A DNA stretch of 64,000 nt from contig NZ_WLYS01000002.1 in assembly GCF_011316935.1 (NCBI RefSeq), forward strand, positions 648,891 to 712,890, written 5' to 3'. This document shows positions 7,776 to 17,842 of this stretch, piece by piece (the stretch's first letter is position 1; the number at the start of each line of letters is the position of its first letter). Source of the stretch: Sphingobacterium chungjuense (GTDB lineage: Bacteria > Bacteroidota > Bacteroidia > Sphingobacteriales > Sphingobacteriaceae). The position numbers and the translations under genes were made by a program. The notes under the pieces were generated by a model. It did not search any database, was not told the DNA's origin, and saw only the letters and a list, made by a program, of their open reading frames with translations.

Positions 7776-9059
7776 TTAGTTGGCCAGCGGCATTGGAAAA
7801 CCGACCGTAAACCGGCTTCCGCTTCCAGGAACGCTATCCACTTGCACAATACCGTCATTGTGTTTAATCAACTCACTACATAGTAATAAACCAAGACCAG
7901 CTCCCGGTTCGTTGCGAGTACCTACAGAGCGCTGCTGAATCGTATGGAAGAGATACGCTGCCTGATCTTTTTCCATACCGACTCCGTTATCTTGCACATG
8001 TATAAATCCGTACCCCAAATCTCTGGATACAGAGATCTTGATAACACCATTAGCATGACTAAATTTCACCGCATTACTGACTACATTCCTTAGAATAATA
8101 GTCAAATGATCTGGATCAACATACAGTGGAAAATACCGATCGACATCTACAATGAGTTTTATTTGCTTGATGTCACAGGATGATTGAAAAACAACCATCA
8201 AATGATCCACGATATCGGCAACTTGTGTCGTAGCGTTCACCTTCACCTGTCCGCGCATACTACGACTACTCCAGCTCAAAATGTCGTCGAGTACTTCCTT
8301 CTGCTTTGCAATCTGCCTTTGTAATTGTATGATATATTCTTCGGATACCGCACCGTCTATCACCTGCTGATGTAATAGATGCACCATTCCCTCTAGCGTA
8401 GAAAGTGGACTGCGTATATCGTGTGCAACAATAGAAAATATACGTTCCTTGTCCTGATTAAGCACTTGCAACTTCTGCCGTTGATCTTCGATCAACATCA
8501 TATTGTTGTAGATGATATTTTTGAAGAAATGAACGGCCACTACGATAAAAAAAAGAGATCCGATGGTATTGATTAGGATTCTACTTTGAGGTACATGATC
8601 TGCATTTAACAGATCTACCGGAAAGAGCTTGACGGAAACAATTCCAGCGATTACCAATAGCCCCATTGACCATTGAATGACGCGATTGTCATACAATAAC
8701 ATACATACAATCATGATGCAGAGCAAAAAATTCTCACCGCCATTGCCATAGAATAGTGCTCCAAAGTAGAAAAAGAAAAAATTAACGCCCAAAAGGATGA
8801 TTTTAGCCAATTCGAGCCGTTTGTAGTATTGTAAAAATAAAACAGAAAGGCAAGAAATTCCGTTCGACGCATTGATCATCGCCAAGAAATAGCGGCCTTC
8901 AAAAAAATTGACCACCGAAAATAAGAACATGGCCGGTATGCATATCATGGTAATCAGATTGACCATGTGCACCCGCTTAATTTCCATATAAGTCATTTGC
9001 GGACTCACACCTAGATAGGATAGCATCCGCCAAAGGCGAGAAAATACCGTCTTATTCAT
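7776..9059 (-). CDS. Membrane sensor histidine kinase
   Basis: A 427-residue two-component kinase. The N-terminal half has about six hydrophobic segments (residues about 25-185) without a large periplasmic domain. A HisKA domain with the phospho-acceptor motif AHDIRSPLS follows, then an ATPase domain with the N box (ILRNVVSNAVKFSH), G1 box (DNGVGM) and G2 box (GAGLGLLL). The protein lacks a receiver. No partner response regulator is adjacent, so it is an orphan in this window. It converges on the porin gene with 45 bp between stops. Confidence 0.9.
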   Translation of the reverse strand: MNKTVFSRLWRMLSYLGVSPQMTYMEIKRVHMVNLITMICIPAMFLFSVVNFFEGRYFLAMINASNGISCLSVLFLQYYKRLELAKIILLGVNFFFFYFGALFYGNGGENFLLCIMIVCMLLYDNRVIQWSMGLLVIAGIVSVKLFPVDLLNADHVPQSRILINTIGSLFFIVVAVHFFKNIIYNNMMLIEDQRQKLQVLNQDKERIFSIVAHDIRSPLSTLEGMVHLLHQQVIDGAVSEEYIIQLQRQIAKQKEVLDDILSWSSRSMRGQVKVNATTQVADIVDHLMVVFQSSCDIKQIKLIVDVDRYFPLYVDPDHLTIILRNVVSNAVKFSHANGVIKISVSRDLGYGFIHVQDNGVGMEKDQAAYLFHTIQQRSVGTRNEPGAGLGLLLCSELIKHNDGIVQVDSVPGSGSRFTVGFPMPLAN

Positions 9060-9071
9060 AATTTAACCGTG

Positions 9072-9079
9072 CAAAAATA
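9072..9079 (-). promoter_or_regulatory. -7 element of the histidine kinase promoter
   Basis: On the minus strand TATTTTTG fits TAnnTTTG. It predicts a start only about 8-10 bases before the ATG at 9059. The -33 element is weak. Confidence 0.4.
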
Positions 9080-9227
9080 GATAATATTATGAAACATGAC
9101 GCAAGTAATATTGGCTTCTTAAAAAACTGATATTTAGTTTACATTCCTTATAAATAGCCATTGATGCCCTTCAGTTTGAGAAAACATATTGGCATGACAA
9201 CCGTTGTATAACTTAAACGCAGATACC

Positions 9228-9533
9228 ATGAAAAAACAGATCAAAATCGACGTCGCTTCATTCTACCAGTCCGACTTTAAAGAGCTCGCTTGGCATATTG
9301 AAGGCGGAAGCGAATCCGGCACCTCCACACTCGAAGGGCAACACACATCAGAAAAAGCCATTAGTCAAGTGGTACAAAAACATTTGCAACAGATAGGTAA
9401 ATCACTGCCAGCATCGGATAATTTGAGTGATTACGAAATGTCTTTGTCTTTCAGCGAAGACCTAAAGGAGCAGCAAAAGGAGGATTTCACGGCAGCATTT
9501 AATGATTCGAATACGAGAGATGAGTCGTATTAG
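9228..9533 (+). CDS. Small hypothetical acidic protein
   Basis: A 101-residue soluble protein without signal peptide. It begins MKKQIKID and is rich in Ser, Glu and Gln, with a predicted mix of strands and helix. No family was recognised. The ATG at 9228 is preferred over an upstream in-frame one at 9204 because MKK starts are typical and the upstream residues are not. It has its own terminator and converges on the SusD gene. Confidence 0.6.
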   Translation: MKKQIKIDVASFYQSDFKELAWHIEGGSESGTSTLEGQHTSEKAISQVVQKHLQQIGKSLPASDNLSDYEMSLSFSEDLKEQQKEDFTAAFNDSNTRDESY

Positions 9534-9559
9534 TTGCTAAGCAATTGTCCCTTATTATA

Positions 9560-9597
9560 AAAAATAAGCCAGCGATATGAACATCACTGGCTTTTAA
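9560..9597. terminator. Bidirectional terminator
   Basis: A stem of 11 bp with one mismatch (9566-9576 with 9583-9593) has T-rich sequence on both strands. It lies between the small gene ending at 9533 and the convergent SusD gene ending at 9619. Confidence 0.65.
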
Positions 9598-9618
9598 CTA
9601 GTTTATATCTTTTAGATC

Positions 9619-11046
9619 CTAGTTTTGACTGTAACCAGGGTTTTGTACCAAGGTAGGATCCACTTGAAACTGAGCTGCTGGTATGGGATAGATGAAATAC
9701 TGCTCATCGGTCAGCGTACTATATCTGGTGAGCGCCAAGCCAGTACGGCAGAAGTCGAACCAAGTTTCTCCCTCAAACATCAATTCCTTCTCTTTTTCAT
9801 CTTGTATTGCTACGATATAAGCCGCCAAACTGGTATATGTGCTTATAGGCGCCACCACTCCGGCTCTCGTTTGCACAGCTGCTAAAGATTGATACGACGC
9901 ATCACTCACCGCATTATCTACACGCGCTTTAGCCTCGGCATGGATAAGATACACCTCTGCCAAACGAATAAGCGGAAAGTTTTGAGTTGCTGGTACGAGA
10001 TTAGGATATTTGGCAATATACCAACGATCCGTAAGACCTGCACGCGTACCCAAACGCACGGTTGCTGCTTTTCTAGTATCTAAGGAATCGTATAAATTCG
10101 CTACAAAATTGCCTCGCGCAAAAGTCCGGTTACCATCGTTGTCACCAATCTCATTCGCCCACGGGTTGGTCGCTTGTTCATCAAACTGCAATTCAAAAAT
10201 AGATTCAGTCGTATTTTCGGCCTGCCAAATATTGATATAATTACTCACCAAACTGTATGACCCATTCTGGATCACATCCTCAGAAAGCCGTACTGCTTCC
10301 GTGAAATCATTAGTAAATTGGGTAGCATGATACAGATGTACTTTGGCCAATAAGGCTTTGGCCGCCCATCGGTTTGCTCTGCCTTTTTCTGCTAGACCGG
10401 AACCTGCTGAAAGCGGCAATATCTCCACCGCTCGGGTCAGATCTTCGATGATCTGCGCATAAAGTTCTTCAGTGTTCGCCTGCGGCGCAAATTCATCATT
10501 TTGCTCACCAGATGGCGTAAGCTCTAAAGGAACATTACCAAAGGCTCGAGCAAGGAAGAAATAATGCATCGCACGAATAAATCTGGCTTCGCCTTCAAAT
10601 TGATTTTTTCGTGCGTCATTAATCACAGAAGCATCCATTTGCGGCACCATGGCGATGATACCATTTGCCGCATTAATAGTTTGATAGGTCACTTGCCACA
10701 TGTTGGCCAGCCAAATATTGGACGGCGGCAAGGGTTGCTGCGCTCCGCCATCAGGATCTATAATACCGTGTGTTGCAAAATTTTCAAATTCTGGAAAACT
10801 ACTTACATGTCCTAAATGATTAGCCGAAAACTCAGGAATCATTAAGATAGCCTGTCCGTACGAAAAGCTATTCATCATCGAACGATACATACCGCTAACG
10901 GCAGCATTGGCACTCTCCTCTGAGGTAAAAATACTTTCGGGAGAACGTTGTGCGACCGGCATTCGATCTAGGAAATCATTACACGCTGTTGCAAAGGTCG
11001 TCACGACAACGGCAATGAATAAAGGGATGATATTTCTAATTTTCAT
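9619..11046 (-). CDS. SusD/RagB-family surface lipoprotein
   Basis: A 475-residue nutrient-binding lipoprotein on the outer-membrane surface. The signal peptide ends in the lipobox ATAC before NDFLDR, a classic SusD start. TPR-like helices follow (EARFIRAMHYFFLARAFGNVPL), and the C-terminus has the RLAEVYLIHAEAKAR and FEGETWFDFCRTG motifs of the RagB/SusD family. The start is the ATG at 11046; the ORF can be extended to a TTG at 11055. It lies 23 bp after the SusC gene, with which it forms a transporter pair. No enzyme gene is attached to the pair, so the substrate cannot be guessed. Confidence 0.93.
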   Translation of the reverse strand: MKIRNIIPLFIAVVVTTFATACNDFLDRMPVAQRSPESIFTSEESANAAVSGMYRSMMNSFSYGQAILMIPEFSANHLGHVSSFPEFENFATHGIIDPDGGAQQPLPPSNIWLANMWQVTYQTINAANGIIAMVPQMDASVINDARKNQFEGEARFIRAMHYFFLARAFGNVPLELTPSGEQNDEFAPQANTEELYAQIIEDLTRAVEILPLSAGSGLAEKGRANRWAAKALLAKVHLYHATQFTNDFTEAVRLSEDVIQNGSYSLVSNYINIWQAENTTESIFELQFDEQATNPWANEIGDNDGNRTFARGNFVANLYDSLDTRKAATVRLGTRAGLTDRWYIAKYPNLVPATQNFPLIRLAEVYLIHAEAKARVDNAVSDASYQSLAAVQTRAGVVAPISTYTSLAAYIVAIQDEKEKELMFEGETWFDFCRTGLALTRYSTLTDEQYFIYPIPAAQFQVDPTLVQNPGYSQN

Positions 11047-11069
11047 AGTGTTCAAAGCTGATGAGTGAT

Positions 11070-14000
11070 TTAAAAAGTGATATTAACGCCTGTCGTGAAA
11101 ATACGCGGCTGTGGATAACTGCCATAATCATAGCCATAAATCAAACCGGTATTGGCACCGCCATGGCTTGAAGCTACTTCGGGATCATAGCCGCGGTATT
11201 TGGTGAATACAAAGGCGTTCTGTACCGTAAAATACCACCGAAATCCTTTGGTACGTAGCTTTGCGTTCACCGCATCTGAGAAAGTGTAGCCTAAGGTAAT
11301 ATTGCGCAAGCGGAAGAAAGATCCATCTTCTACAAAGCGATCGGAAATCGTCGCATTATTGAGATCTCCAGGAGACACACGTGGCACATCGGTAATGTCG
11401 CCCGGTTGGCGCCATCTGTCTACCCAATCTACCAGACCATTACTGCTATTATTAAAGCCTGATAATGCGGTAAATAAGTTATAATTGAAGATATCATTGC
11501 CGTACGAAAACTGTCCCATAATGCTCAGATCGAAATTCTTGTAGTAAAAATTGTTGGTAATGCCACCAAAAAAGTCTGGATTCGGATCTCCAATAACGGT
11601 ACGATCGCGGTATTCGGTAGGCAGTACCACATTGCCATCTACACCTTGATAGTCGATCATTCCTGTTTGTGGGTTTACACCGATCATTTTCCAGCCGGAG
11701 AATGAACCTAGCGGCAATCCCGGTCTTGCAATATTAAGATCACCTACACCACCCAACATCTCATCAACGCCATCCGGCAACGAAATCACTTTATTGCGAT
11801 TGAAGGTCATATTCAAGGAAGTGGTCCAGCGAAATTCGCCGACTAAGTTGCGGGAGGTTAGTTCAAACTCAAAACCTTTGTTTTCAATCTCCCCAAAGTT
11901 GGTAAAACGATTGATGAAACCTAAGCTATGGCGTACGGGCACGCTGATCAACAAATCGGAAGTGCGCTTGTAATAGTAATCCGCTAAGACGGAAATACGA
12001 TTGTTGAACAAGCCAAAATCAACACCGATATCGGTTTGTGTGGTCGTTTCCCATTTCAGCTGATTGTCTCCCAGAATATTGGGAATAAAACCTGGTGAAC
12101 CGATGTAATTGTTACCGGCAGAATACAAGGTGTAACTAGCATAGTTCCCGATGTTCTGGTTACCCGTTTTACCCCAGCTGGCACGTAGTTTCAGATCGCT
12201 GAACGTTTTCGAATCTTTCAGGAAATCTTCTTGTGAAAGACGCCATGCGGCAGCGAATGCTGGAAACACCGCCCAACGATTATCTGCGCCGAAGCGCGAA
12301 GATCCATCCCAACGTACATTAGCATTCAAGATATATTTATCTTGAAAAACATAGTTCACACGACCAAAACCCGATGCGATCGCCCACTCTTCTGGAAAAG
12401 CATTAGCCCCCGTAATAATCCCGCCGCCAACAATTTGATTGACATCATTGTCTACGAAATTAGAGCGCTGAGCGTGTACAAACTCCAGACGAGATTCTTG
12501 CAAGGAGAAACCTGCTAAGGCATTGATATGATGATCATCGTATTGTTTATCAAAGGTCAACGTAGTTTCATTGATCCATAGTTGATCGCGCGTATTGCGG
12601 CGCGCACCCAAACCGCGCTGCGCCGTGAAAGCACGTAAACCGGTAGGTGGCATGAAAAACGTTTCGTCGATAAAGCTCACATCTACTCCGAAGCGTGTCA
12701 TCAAGGTTAATGACGGAATAAAATTGTAATCTACCTGTCCGTTGGCCAAAATCCGAAAAGTCTGCGCTTCATTGGTAGGTAGCTGCAACATAGCCACTGG
12801 ATTTTCGCGTGAAGGTGTCACCTGATCGTATACATACCGACCAGTCTCATCGAACACCGGCAAGTTTGGCGGCGCAACAAAACCACTCTTAGTGGCTCCT
12901 TCGCGGGAGTTTTCTTCTTGCACGCGTTTGTTTATCGCACGGGTAATATTTACGGCAGTAGAGAAACGCAGCTTATCACTGTGTTGATGATCCAGATTCA
13001 ACCGACCGCTTAGGCGATTGAAGTCCGAGTACAACAACGTACCACCTTGACGCATATACCCGACTGAAGTATAATACTGTGTGCGTTCGCCACCGCCTCG
13101 AGAAGAGATTTCGTAATTGCGTGTGGGCGCCGTACGAAAGATCTCATCTTGCCAATTGGTATTGATATTGGGATTGCTCAGGATCTGACCGGGAATAGTA
13201 ATCATTGTATCCGGATTGAGCACTTGTGCTTGACGCTGCATTTGTCCGTAAAAATCACGCATATAATCCTGATACTGCGCGGTATTCATCATATCATAAT
13301 AACGCTCGCGCGGAACCTGAGAAAAACCTTCGTACATATTAAAACTAAACTCGCTGCCGCCCGCAGTTCCTTTTTTTGTGGTAATCAATACCACACCGTT
13401 GGCAGCACGTGATCCGTAGATGGAAGAGGAAGCGGCATCCTTCAAAATCTCGACCGATTGTACATCAGAAGGATTGATGGACGACAAAATGTTGATCCCT
13501 TGTGTACCGCCGCCAAAATCAAAGTTAGATCCGCCCGTGAAATTCGTAGTACTATTCACTGGAATTCCATCTACTACGTATAGTGGATCCGAACTAGCGT
13601 TGATGGAAGTCGTACCGCGTACGCGGATGTTCAGTCCACCACCGGGTGAACCCGATTTCTGGGTGACCTGTACGCCGCCGGCTTTTCCTTGAATTGCTTG
13701 AGAAATACTAGGCAAAACTTCGTTTTCTATTTCATCAGAGCCAATGCTGGAAACGGCTGTTGGCAAGGTTTCTCGACGCATCGTACCGTATCCTACCGCG
13801 ACGACTTTCACCGATTCTATCGTATTGGTTTCTGGCGTCATCACCACTTGGATATTGGCTCGATCACCGACTGGCTGCCGTACCGGTTGAAAACCTAAAG
13901 AGGTAAATTCCAACACCTGCTCGCTACTAGCCGCTATTTGAAAACGACCTTCATTGTCGGTCGAGACCGTGGTCGAAGTGCCTTGTATTTGCACACTGAC

Positions 14001-14549
14001 TCCGCCCAAGGGTCCAGATGGACCGGAAACGACACCAGTTCGCGTGATTCCAGCGACCACCGTATCTGTTGCAGCAGTTGTTGTTACTACGGCAGTGCTA
14101 TCTGTTTGGCTAGATTGATTGGCGATGGCTGTCGTCGTATCTTGTTGCGCAGCCGCAGCACTATCTGCTTGCACTTGGGCTGCTGATTCCGCTTCGGCGG
14201 CCGTCACGGTGAGGGCAATATCGAGTTGCCGTTGGTTGTTAACAAATACCTCTTTGACGGCATAGGGTGATTTTAATATCATCAATGCGCCATTAGGATT
14301 AGCGTCAATCTTATATTCTCCAGCCTCGTTGGATGTAACGGTATTGGACGTTCCCTTTTCGGTAATCACAGCGCCTGCAATAGCCATACCGACGGAGTCG
14401 GTTATTTTACCTTGTACTTGAATGGAGTCTGCCAAACTAGAAACTCTAGGTGGCGAGAAGGTGTTCGCTTGTAGCGCATTGACCGCCCACACGAAAAGGC
14501 AGGTCAATAGAATGGTGTAATAGCTGTGCTTCGCCATAGTTCTGTTCAT
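11070..14549 (-). CDS. SusC/RagA TonB-dependent transporter with doubled N-terminal domain
   Basis: A 1159-residue outer-membrane transporter, about 100 residues longer than typical SusC proteins. After the signal peptide, residues about 45-115 form one carboxypeptidase-regulatory-like domain. Residues about 116-168 are an Ala/Thr/Gln/Ser-rich linker, and residues about 170-238 form a second such domain (PLGGVSVQIQGTSTTVSTDNEG). The plug (QAIQGKAGGVQV, DPLYVVDGIPV, ILKDAASSSIYGSRAANGVV) and the 22-strand barrel follow. It pairs with the SusD at 9619. The start could also be the ATG at 14537. The extra domain is unusual and may give a longer periplasmic reach to TonB. Confidence 0.94.
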   Translation of the reverse strand: MNRTMAKHSYYTILLTCLFVWAVNALQANTFSPPRVSSLADSIQVQGKITDSVGMAIAGAVITEKGTSNTVTSNEAGEYKIDANPNGALMILKSPYAVKEVFVNNQRQLDIALTVTAAEAESAAQVQADSAAAAQQDTTTAIANQSSQTDSTAVVTTTAATDTVVAGITRTGVVSGPSGPLGGVSVQIQGTSTTVSTDNEGRFQIAASSEQVLEFTSLGFQPVRQPVGDRANIQVVMTPETNTIESVKVVAVGYGTMRRETLPTAVSSIGSDEIENEVLPSISQAIQGKAGGVQVTQKSGSPGGGLNIRVRGTTSINASSDPLYVVDGIPVNSTTNFTGGSNFDFGGGTQGINILSSINPSDVQSVEILKDAASSSIYGSRAANGVVLITTKKGTAGGSEFSFNMYEGFSQVPRERYYDMMNTAQYQDYMRDFYGQMQRQAQVLNPDTMITIPGQILSNPNINTNWQDEIFRTAPTRNYEISSRGGGERTQYYTSVGYMRQGGTLLYSDFNRLSGRLNLDHQHSDKLRFSTAVNITRAINKRVQEENSREGATKSGFVAPPNLPVFDETGRYVYDQVTPSRENPVAMLQLPTNEAQTFRILANGQVDYNFIPSLTLMTRFGVDVSFIDETFFMPPTGLRAFTAQRGLGARRNTRDQLWINETTLTFDKQYDDHHINALAGFSLQESRLEFVHAQRSNFVDNDVNQIVGGGIITGANAFPEEWAIASGFGRVNYVFQDKYILNANVRWDGSSRFGADNRWAVFPAFAAAWRLSQEDFLKDSKTFSDLKLRASWGKTGNQNIGNYASYTLYSAGNNYIGSPGFIPNILGDNQLKWETTTQTDIGVDFGLFNNRISVLADYYYKRTSDLLISVPVRHSLGFINRFTNFGEIENKGFEFELTSRNLVGEFRWTTSLNMTFNRNKVISLPDGVDEMLGGVGDLNIARPGLPLGSFSGWKMIGVNPQTGMIDYQGVDGNVVLPTEYRDRTVIGDPNPDFFGGITNNFYYKNFDLSIMGQFSYGNDIFNYNLFTALSGFNNSSNGLVDWVDRWRQPGDITDVPRVSPGDLNNATISDRFVEDGSFFRLRNITLGYTFSDAVNAKLRTKGFRWYFTVQNAFVFTKYRGYDPEVASSHGGANTGLIYGYDYGSYPQPRIFTTGVNITF

Positions 14550-14719
14550 AAATTACATTGGATGTCTTAATGGAGGTGGGTAAATGGTATCGCTACTTCC
14601 TTATCCTCAAACAATCATGCGAATGTTCGGATGACCTCTGAAATATATCTAAATTGTTACGTTAGTGTGTTTTTCTACCATCTAACCAACGGACGAGTAT
14701 TTTGTTTGAAATATTAACA

Positions 14720-14766
14720 TAAAAAAAAACACCTGAACCGAGCCAAAGATGCTCCGTTCAGGTGTT
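14720..14766 (-). terminator. Terminator of glmM
   Basis: An 11-bp stem (14728-14738 with 14756-14766), extended by an inner GAGC/GCTC helix and followed on the minus strand by a run of nine T. Confidence 0.9.
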
Positions 14767-14810
14767 ATATAAAGTGTAGCATTATTTTATGCTAGTGTGC
14801 GCCAAAAGTA

Positions 14811-16193
14811 CTACGCAATAATAGCTTGTATCTCTTGGATGATTTTTTGTGCGATATCTTCCGCCGCTTCTGGCGTAGCGCCTTCGCTATAGATCCGAAT
14901 AATAGGTTCGGTATTGGATTTACGCAAATGTACCCATTCTTGTTCGAAATCTATTTTCAAACCATCAATAGTCGTATGTGTTTCATGTGCATACCTTTCC
15001 TGCATCTTGGCAAGCAGGCCATCAATATCCAATCCTGGCGTTAGCGTAATTTTATTTTTAGACATGAAGTATTGTGGCAACGAAGCCCGGTAAGCAGAAG
15101 GCTTTTGTTGTAATTTGGCTAAGTGCGTCAGGAATAGCGCCACACCGACCAAAGCATCGCGACCATAGTGCGAATCTGGGTAAATAATACCGCCGTTACC
15201 TTCGCCGCCAATTACGGCATTTACTTCTTTCATCTTAGTCACTACGTTGACTTCGCCTACGGCAGCCGCATAATATTGCCCACCATGACGCAGCGTCACA
15301 TCGCGTAAGGCACGCGTGGATGACAGATTGGAAACCGTATTGCCTGACTGCTGCGAAAGGATATAATCTGCCACTGCTACCAAGGTGTATTCTTCTCCAA
15401 ACAATTGGCCATCTTCCATCATAAATACCAAGCGATCCACATCTGGATCTACGGCGATTCCTAAATCTGCCTTGTTGTCGATCACGGCTTGAGAAAGATC
15501 TACCAAATGCTCTTTTAAGGGCTCGGGATTATGTGGAAATTCACCATTTGGCGTACAGTGAATAGGATATATCGTATTTACTCCCAACGCTTCTAATAAA
15601 GCTGGGATATAGATACCACCAGAGCTATTCACCGCGTCAACGGCTACTTTAAAATTGGCTTGGCGAATCGCTGCTGCATCTACCAATGGCAATGCTAATA
15701 CCGCATCAATATGTTTTTTCAGATAGCTATCATCTGTGCGCACTTTGCCCAATTGATTATACTCCGCAAAATCGAACTCCAAGCTTTCGCCCAAAGCCAA
15801 TACTTCTTGTCCTTCTACGTCGCTAATAAATTCGCCTTGTGCATTCAGCAATTTCAACGCATTCCATTGTCCGGGGTTATGTGAAGCGGTCAGGATTATT
15901 CCGCCTGCGGCGGATTCCATAGGCACAGCTAATTCAACCGTTGGTGTCGTGGACAAACCAAGATCTACCACATCTACACCAATGCTTTGCAACGTACCAA
16001 TCACTAATCTAGCCACCATATCGCCTGATACGCGCGCATCTCTGCCGACTACAATCGTACGAGATGTATTATTCTGAGTAATGATTTTGCCAAAGGCCGC
16101 TGTAAACTTCACAATATCTATGGGAGTCAGGTTGTCGCCAGCTCTGCCGCCAATAGTACCCCTAATTCCCGATATAGACTTTATTAATGTCAT
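14811..16193 (-). CDS. glmM: Phosphoglucosamine mutase
   Basis: A 460-residue alpha-D-phosphohexomutase that converts glucosamine-6-phosphate to glucosamine-1-phosphate for peptidoglycan and LPS. The four family signatures are in order: the active-site serine in TASHNPGQWN (around residue 100), the metal loop DPDVDRLVF, the sugar-specificity loop GGEGNGGIIYP and the phosphate loop RKSNTEPIIRIY. The length is normal for Bacteroidota GlmM. A phosphomannomutase activity cannot be fully excluded from motifs alone. The gene is divergent from the PAP2 operon and ends at a strong terminator. Confidence 0.88.
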   Translation of the reverse strand: MTLIKSISGIRGTIGGRAGDNLTPIDIVKFTAAFGKIITQNNTSRTIVVGRDARVSGDMVARLVIGTLQSIGVDVVDLGLSTTPTVELAVPMESAAGGIILTASHNPGQWNALKLLNAQGEFISDVEGQEVLALGESLEFDFAEYNQLGKVRTDDSYLKKHIDAVLALPLVDAAAIRQANFKVAVDAVNSSGGIYIPALLEALGVNTIYPIHCTPNGEFPHNPEPLKEHLVDLSQAVIDNKADLGIAVDPDVDRLVFMMEDGQLFGEEYTLVAVADYILSQQSGNTVSNLSSTRALRDVTLRHGGQYYAAAVGEVNVVTKMKEVNAVIGGEGNGGIIYPDSHYGRDALVGVALFLTHLAKLQQKPSAYRASLPQYFMSKNKITLTPGLDIDGLLAKMQERYAHETHTTIDGLKIDFEQEWVHLRKSNTEPIIRIYSEGATPEAAEDIAQKIIQEIQAIIA

Positions 16194-16256
16194 ACACTTT
16201 AAAATAAGTTTTGGGGCTAAAATACACGAAATAATCCGGCAAATTGAAATTTAAAT

Positions 16257-16286
16257 TTTGAAATTCAGATTGTCGGAGTATCTTTG
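16257..16286 (+). promoter_or_regulatory. Promoter of the PAP2-ZIP operon
   Basis: TTTG (16257-16260), 18 bases, then TATCTTTG (16279-16286), a full match to the Bacteroidota consensus. It predicts a start near 16292 and a leader of about 100 nt. Confidence 0.7.
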
Positions 16287-16391
16287 TCGCAACATTGTTT
16301 CATTTAACAGCAAGAAGGTAATTGCATTGAAATATTTTATAGATTTGGAGTCCTTAAAGATCCAGCAACCATCTGTGAAATTTTTATCATT

Positions 16392-16994
16392 ATGCTTGAA
16401 AGAATTATACAAATAGATCAGGAAATTTTTCTGATGTTCAATCAGGGTGCCAGCAATGCGATTTTCGATTGGTTATTACCAATTCTTCGAAATCCATTTA
16501 CTTGGGCTCCCCTATACCTTTTTCTGGTTATATTTTTTATCAAACACTACGGTAAGGTCGGTATCCTGATCGTCGCGGTAACTTTGGTAAACTTTGGGGT
16601 ATCTGATGGTATATCGTCGCACTTGATCAAGAAAACCGTCAAACGGGTGCGCCCTTGTAATGATGAAACATTCAAACAGAATATTAATCTGCGCGTACGA
16701 TGTAGTGGCGGTTACAGCTTTACATCCTCGCATGCCACCAATCACTTTGCGATGGCATTTTTCTGGATCGTGCTGTTTCGCCGCCGCTGGAAGCATGTTT
16801 TTTGGTTGGGCTTCTTGTGGGCATTTATGATTTCTATTTCTCAGGTATATGTAGGCGTACATTACCCGTTGGATATTCTGTTTGGTGCCTTGTTAGGTAC
16901 AGGCATTGGCGTGCTCAATGGCTATCTCTTTCATCGGTTTTTCCCGAACCTTCTTACGCCTAAACATCAAAATACAGTAACAACAACCATATGA
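16392..16994 (+). CDS. PAP2-family membrane phosphatase
   Basis: A 200-residue inner-membrane phosphatase with about five transmembrane helices. The three PAP2 motifs are present: KKTVKRVRPC, the serine-histidine motif SGGYSFTSSHATNHF and the SQVYVGVHYPLD motif with the catalytic His. Such proteins remove phosphate from undecaprenyl pyrophosphate or phosphatidic acid; the substrate is not certain here. It overlaps the ZIP transporter gene by 4 bp (ATGA), which indicates translational coupling. Confidence 0.9.
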   Translation: MLERIIQIDQEIFLMFNQGASNAIFDWLLPILRNPFTWAPLYLFLVIFFIKHYGKVGILIVAVTLVNFGVSDGISSHLIKKTVKRVRPCNDETFKQNINLRVRCSGGYSFTSSHATNHFAMAFFWIVLFRRRWKHVFWLGFLWAFMISISQVYVGVHYPLDILFGALLGTGIGVLNGYLFHRFFPNLLTPKHQNTVTTTI

Positions 16995-17842
16995 GTCCGG
17001 CATCGATTATCTCTATTCTTTTTATTTCCGCTTTTGCGGCTGGTATCAGCGTGTTCTTTGTCAAACGGGACAATGCACAATTTCTGAAACTGATACTATC
17101 TTTTAGTGGAGCCTATTTGTTTGCCATTACGGTACTGCATTTAATACCGCATGCTTACTTAGGCGGGCAGACGGATCCAGAGATTATCGGGCTTTATATT
17201 TTAGGTGGTTTTATTTTTCAATTGCTCTTAGAGCAATTTTCACAGGGCATTGAGCACGGCCATATTCATCAACATGATTATAAGGTGTTCCCGTTGGGGA
17301 TATTAATTAGCTTGTGTTTACATGCTTTTTTGGAAGGAATGCCTTTAGTGGCAGGCCATCAGACACAATTGGTATTTGGTATTGCGATACATCACGTACC
17401 AGCCGCATTTGCCTTGGGTAGTTTGTTGCTCAACACCAACTTGTCGAAGACAAAAATCATGCTATACATTGGTATTTTCGCTGCCATGACGCCGCTTGGG
17501 TTTATGACTAGTGAGACTATTAGTTCGGGTGGTGTCGGTGAAATTTCGAAACATTTCGACAAATTAATGGCGATCGTAATTGGTATCTTTTTGCACATTT
17601 CGACTACGATATTGTTCGAATCGGGTTCAGCAGATCATCACAAATTCAATCGCAAAAAAATGATCGCCATCGTATTGGGGATACTAGTATCATTAGCCAA
17701 TTTCTTATTTGACGGTCATGACCATTCAAGCCACGGCCACGATGGACATTCGCACGAACACCATAATCATGATGGGCACTCACACGAGCATAGCGAAGGT
17801 CACAATCATAAGCACGAGGAAGAGCATAGTCACCCGCACTAA
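16991..17842 (+). CDS. ZIP-family metal transporter with His-rich tail
   Basis: A 283-residue inner-membrane divalent metal transporter with about eight hydrophobic helices. The ZIP motif helices are visible: LCLHAFLEGMPL and AIHHVPAAFALG, the latter with the H-x3-P metal site. The last about 45 residues are a His/Asp/Glu-rich tail with many HxH and HDGHSHEH units, likely a metal buffer or sensor. Zinc is the usual substrate, but iron or manganese are possible. It is coupled to the PAP2 gene. Its stop overlaps that of the convergent MarR gene by 4 bp, leaving no room for a terminator. Confidence 0.88.
   Translation: MSPASIISILFISAFAAGISVFFVKRDNAQFLKLILSFSGAYLFAITVLHLIPHAYLGGQTDPEIIGLYILGGFIFQLLLEQFSQGIEHGHIHQHDYKVFPLGILISLCLHAFLEGMPLVAGHQTQLVFGIAIHHVPAAFALGSLLLNTNLSKTKIMLYIGIFAAMTPLGFMTSETISSGGVGEISKHFDKLMAIVIGIFLHISTTILFESGSADHHKFNRKKMIAIVLGILVSLANFLFDGHDHSSHGHDGHSHEHHNHDGHSHEHSEGHNHKHEEEHSHPH

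Noticed and set aside
9189..9210. Second sigma-54-like promoter before the small acidic gene
   Set aside because: TTGGCAT is present, but the TTG of the -12 element is three bases too far away.
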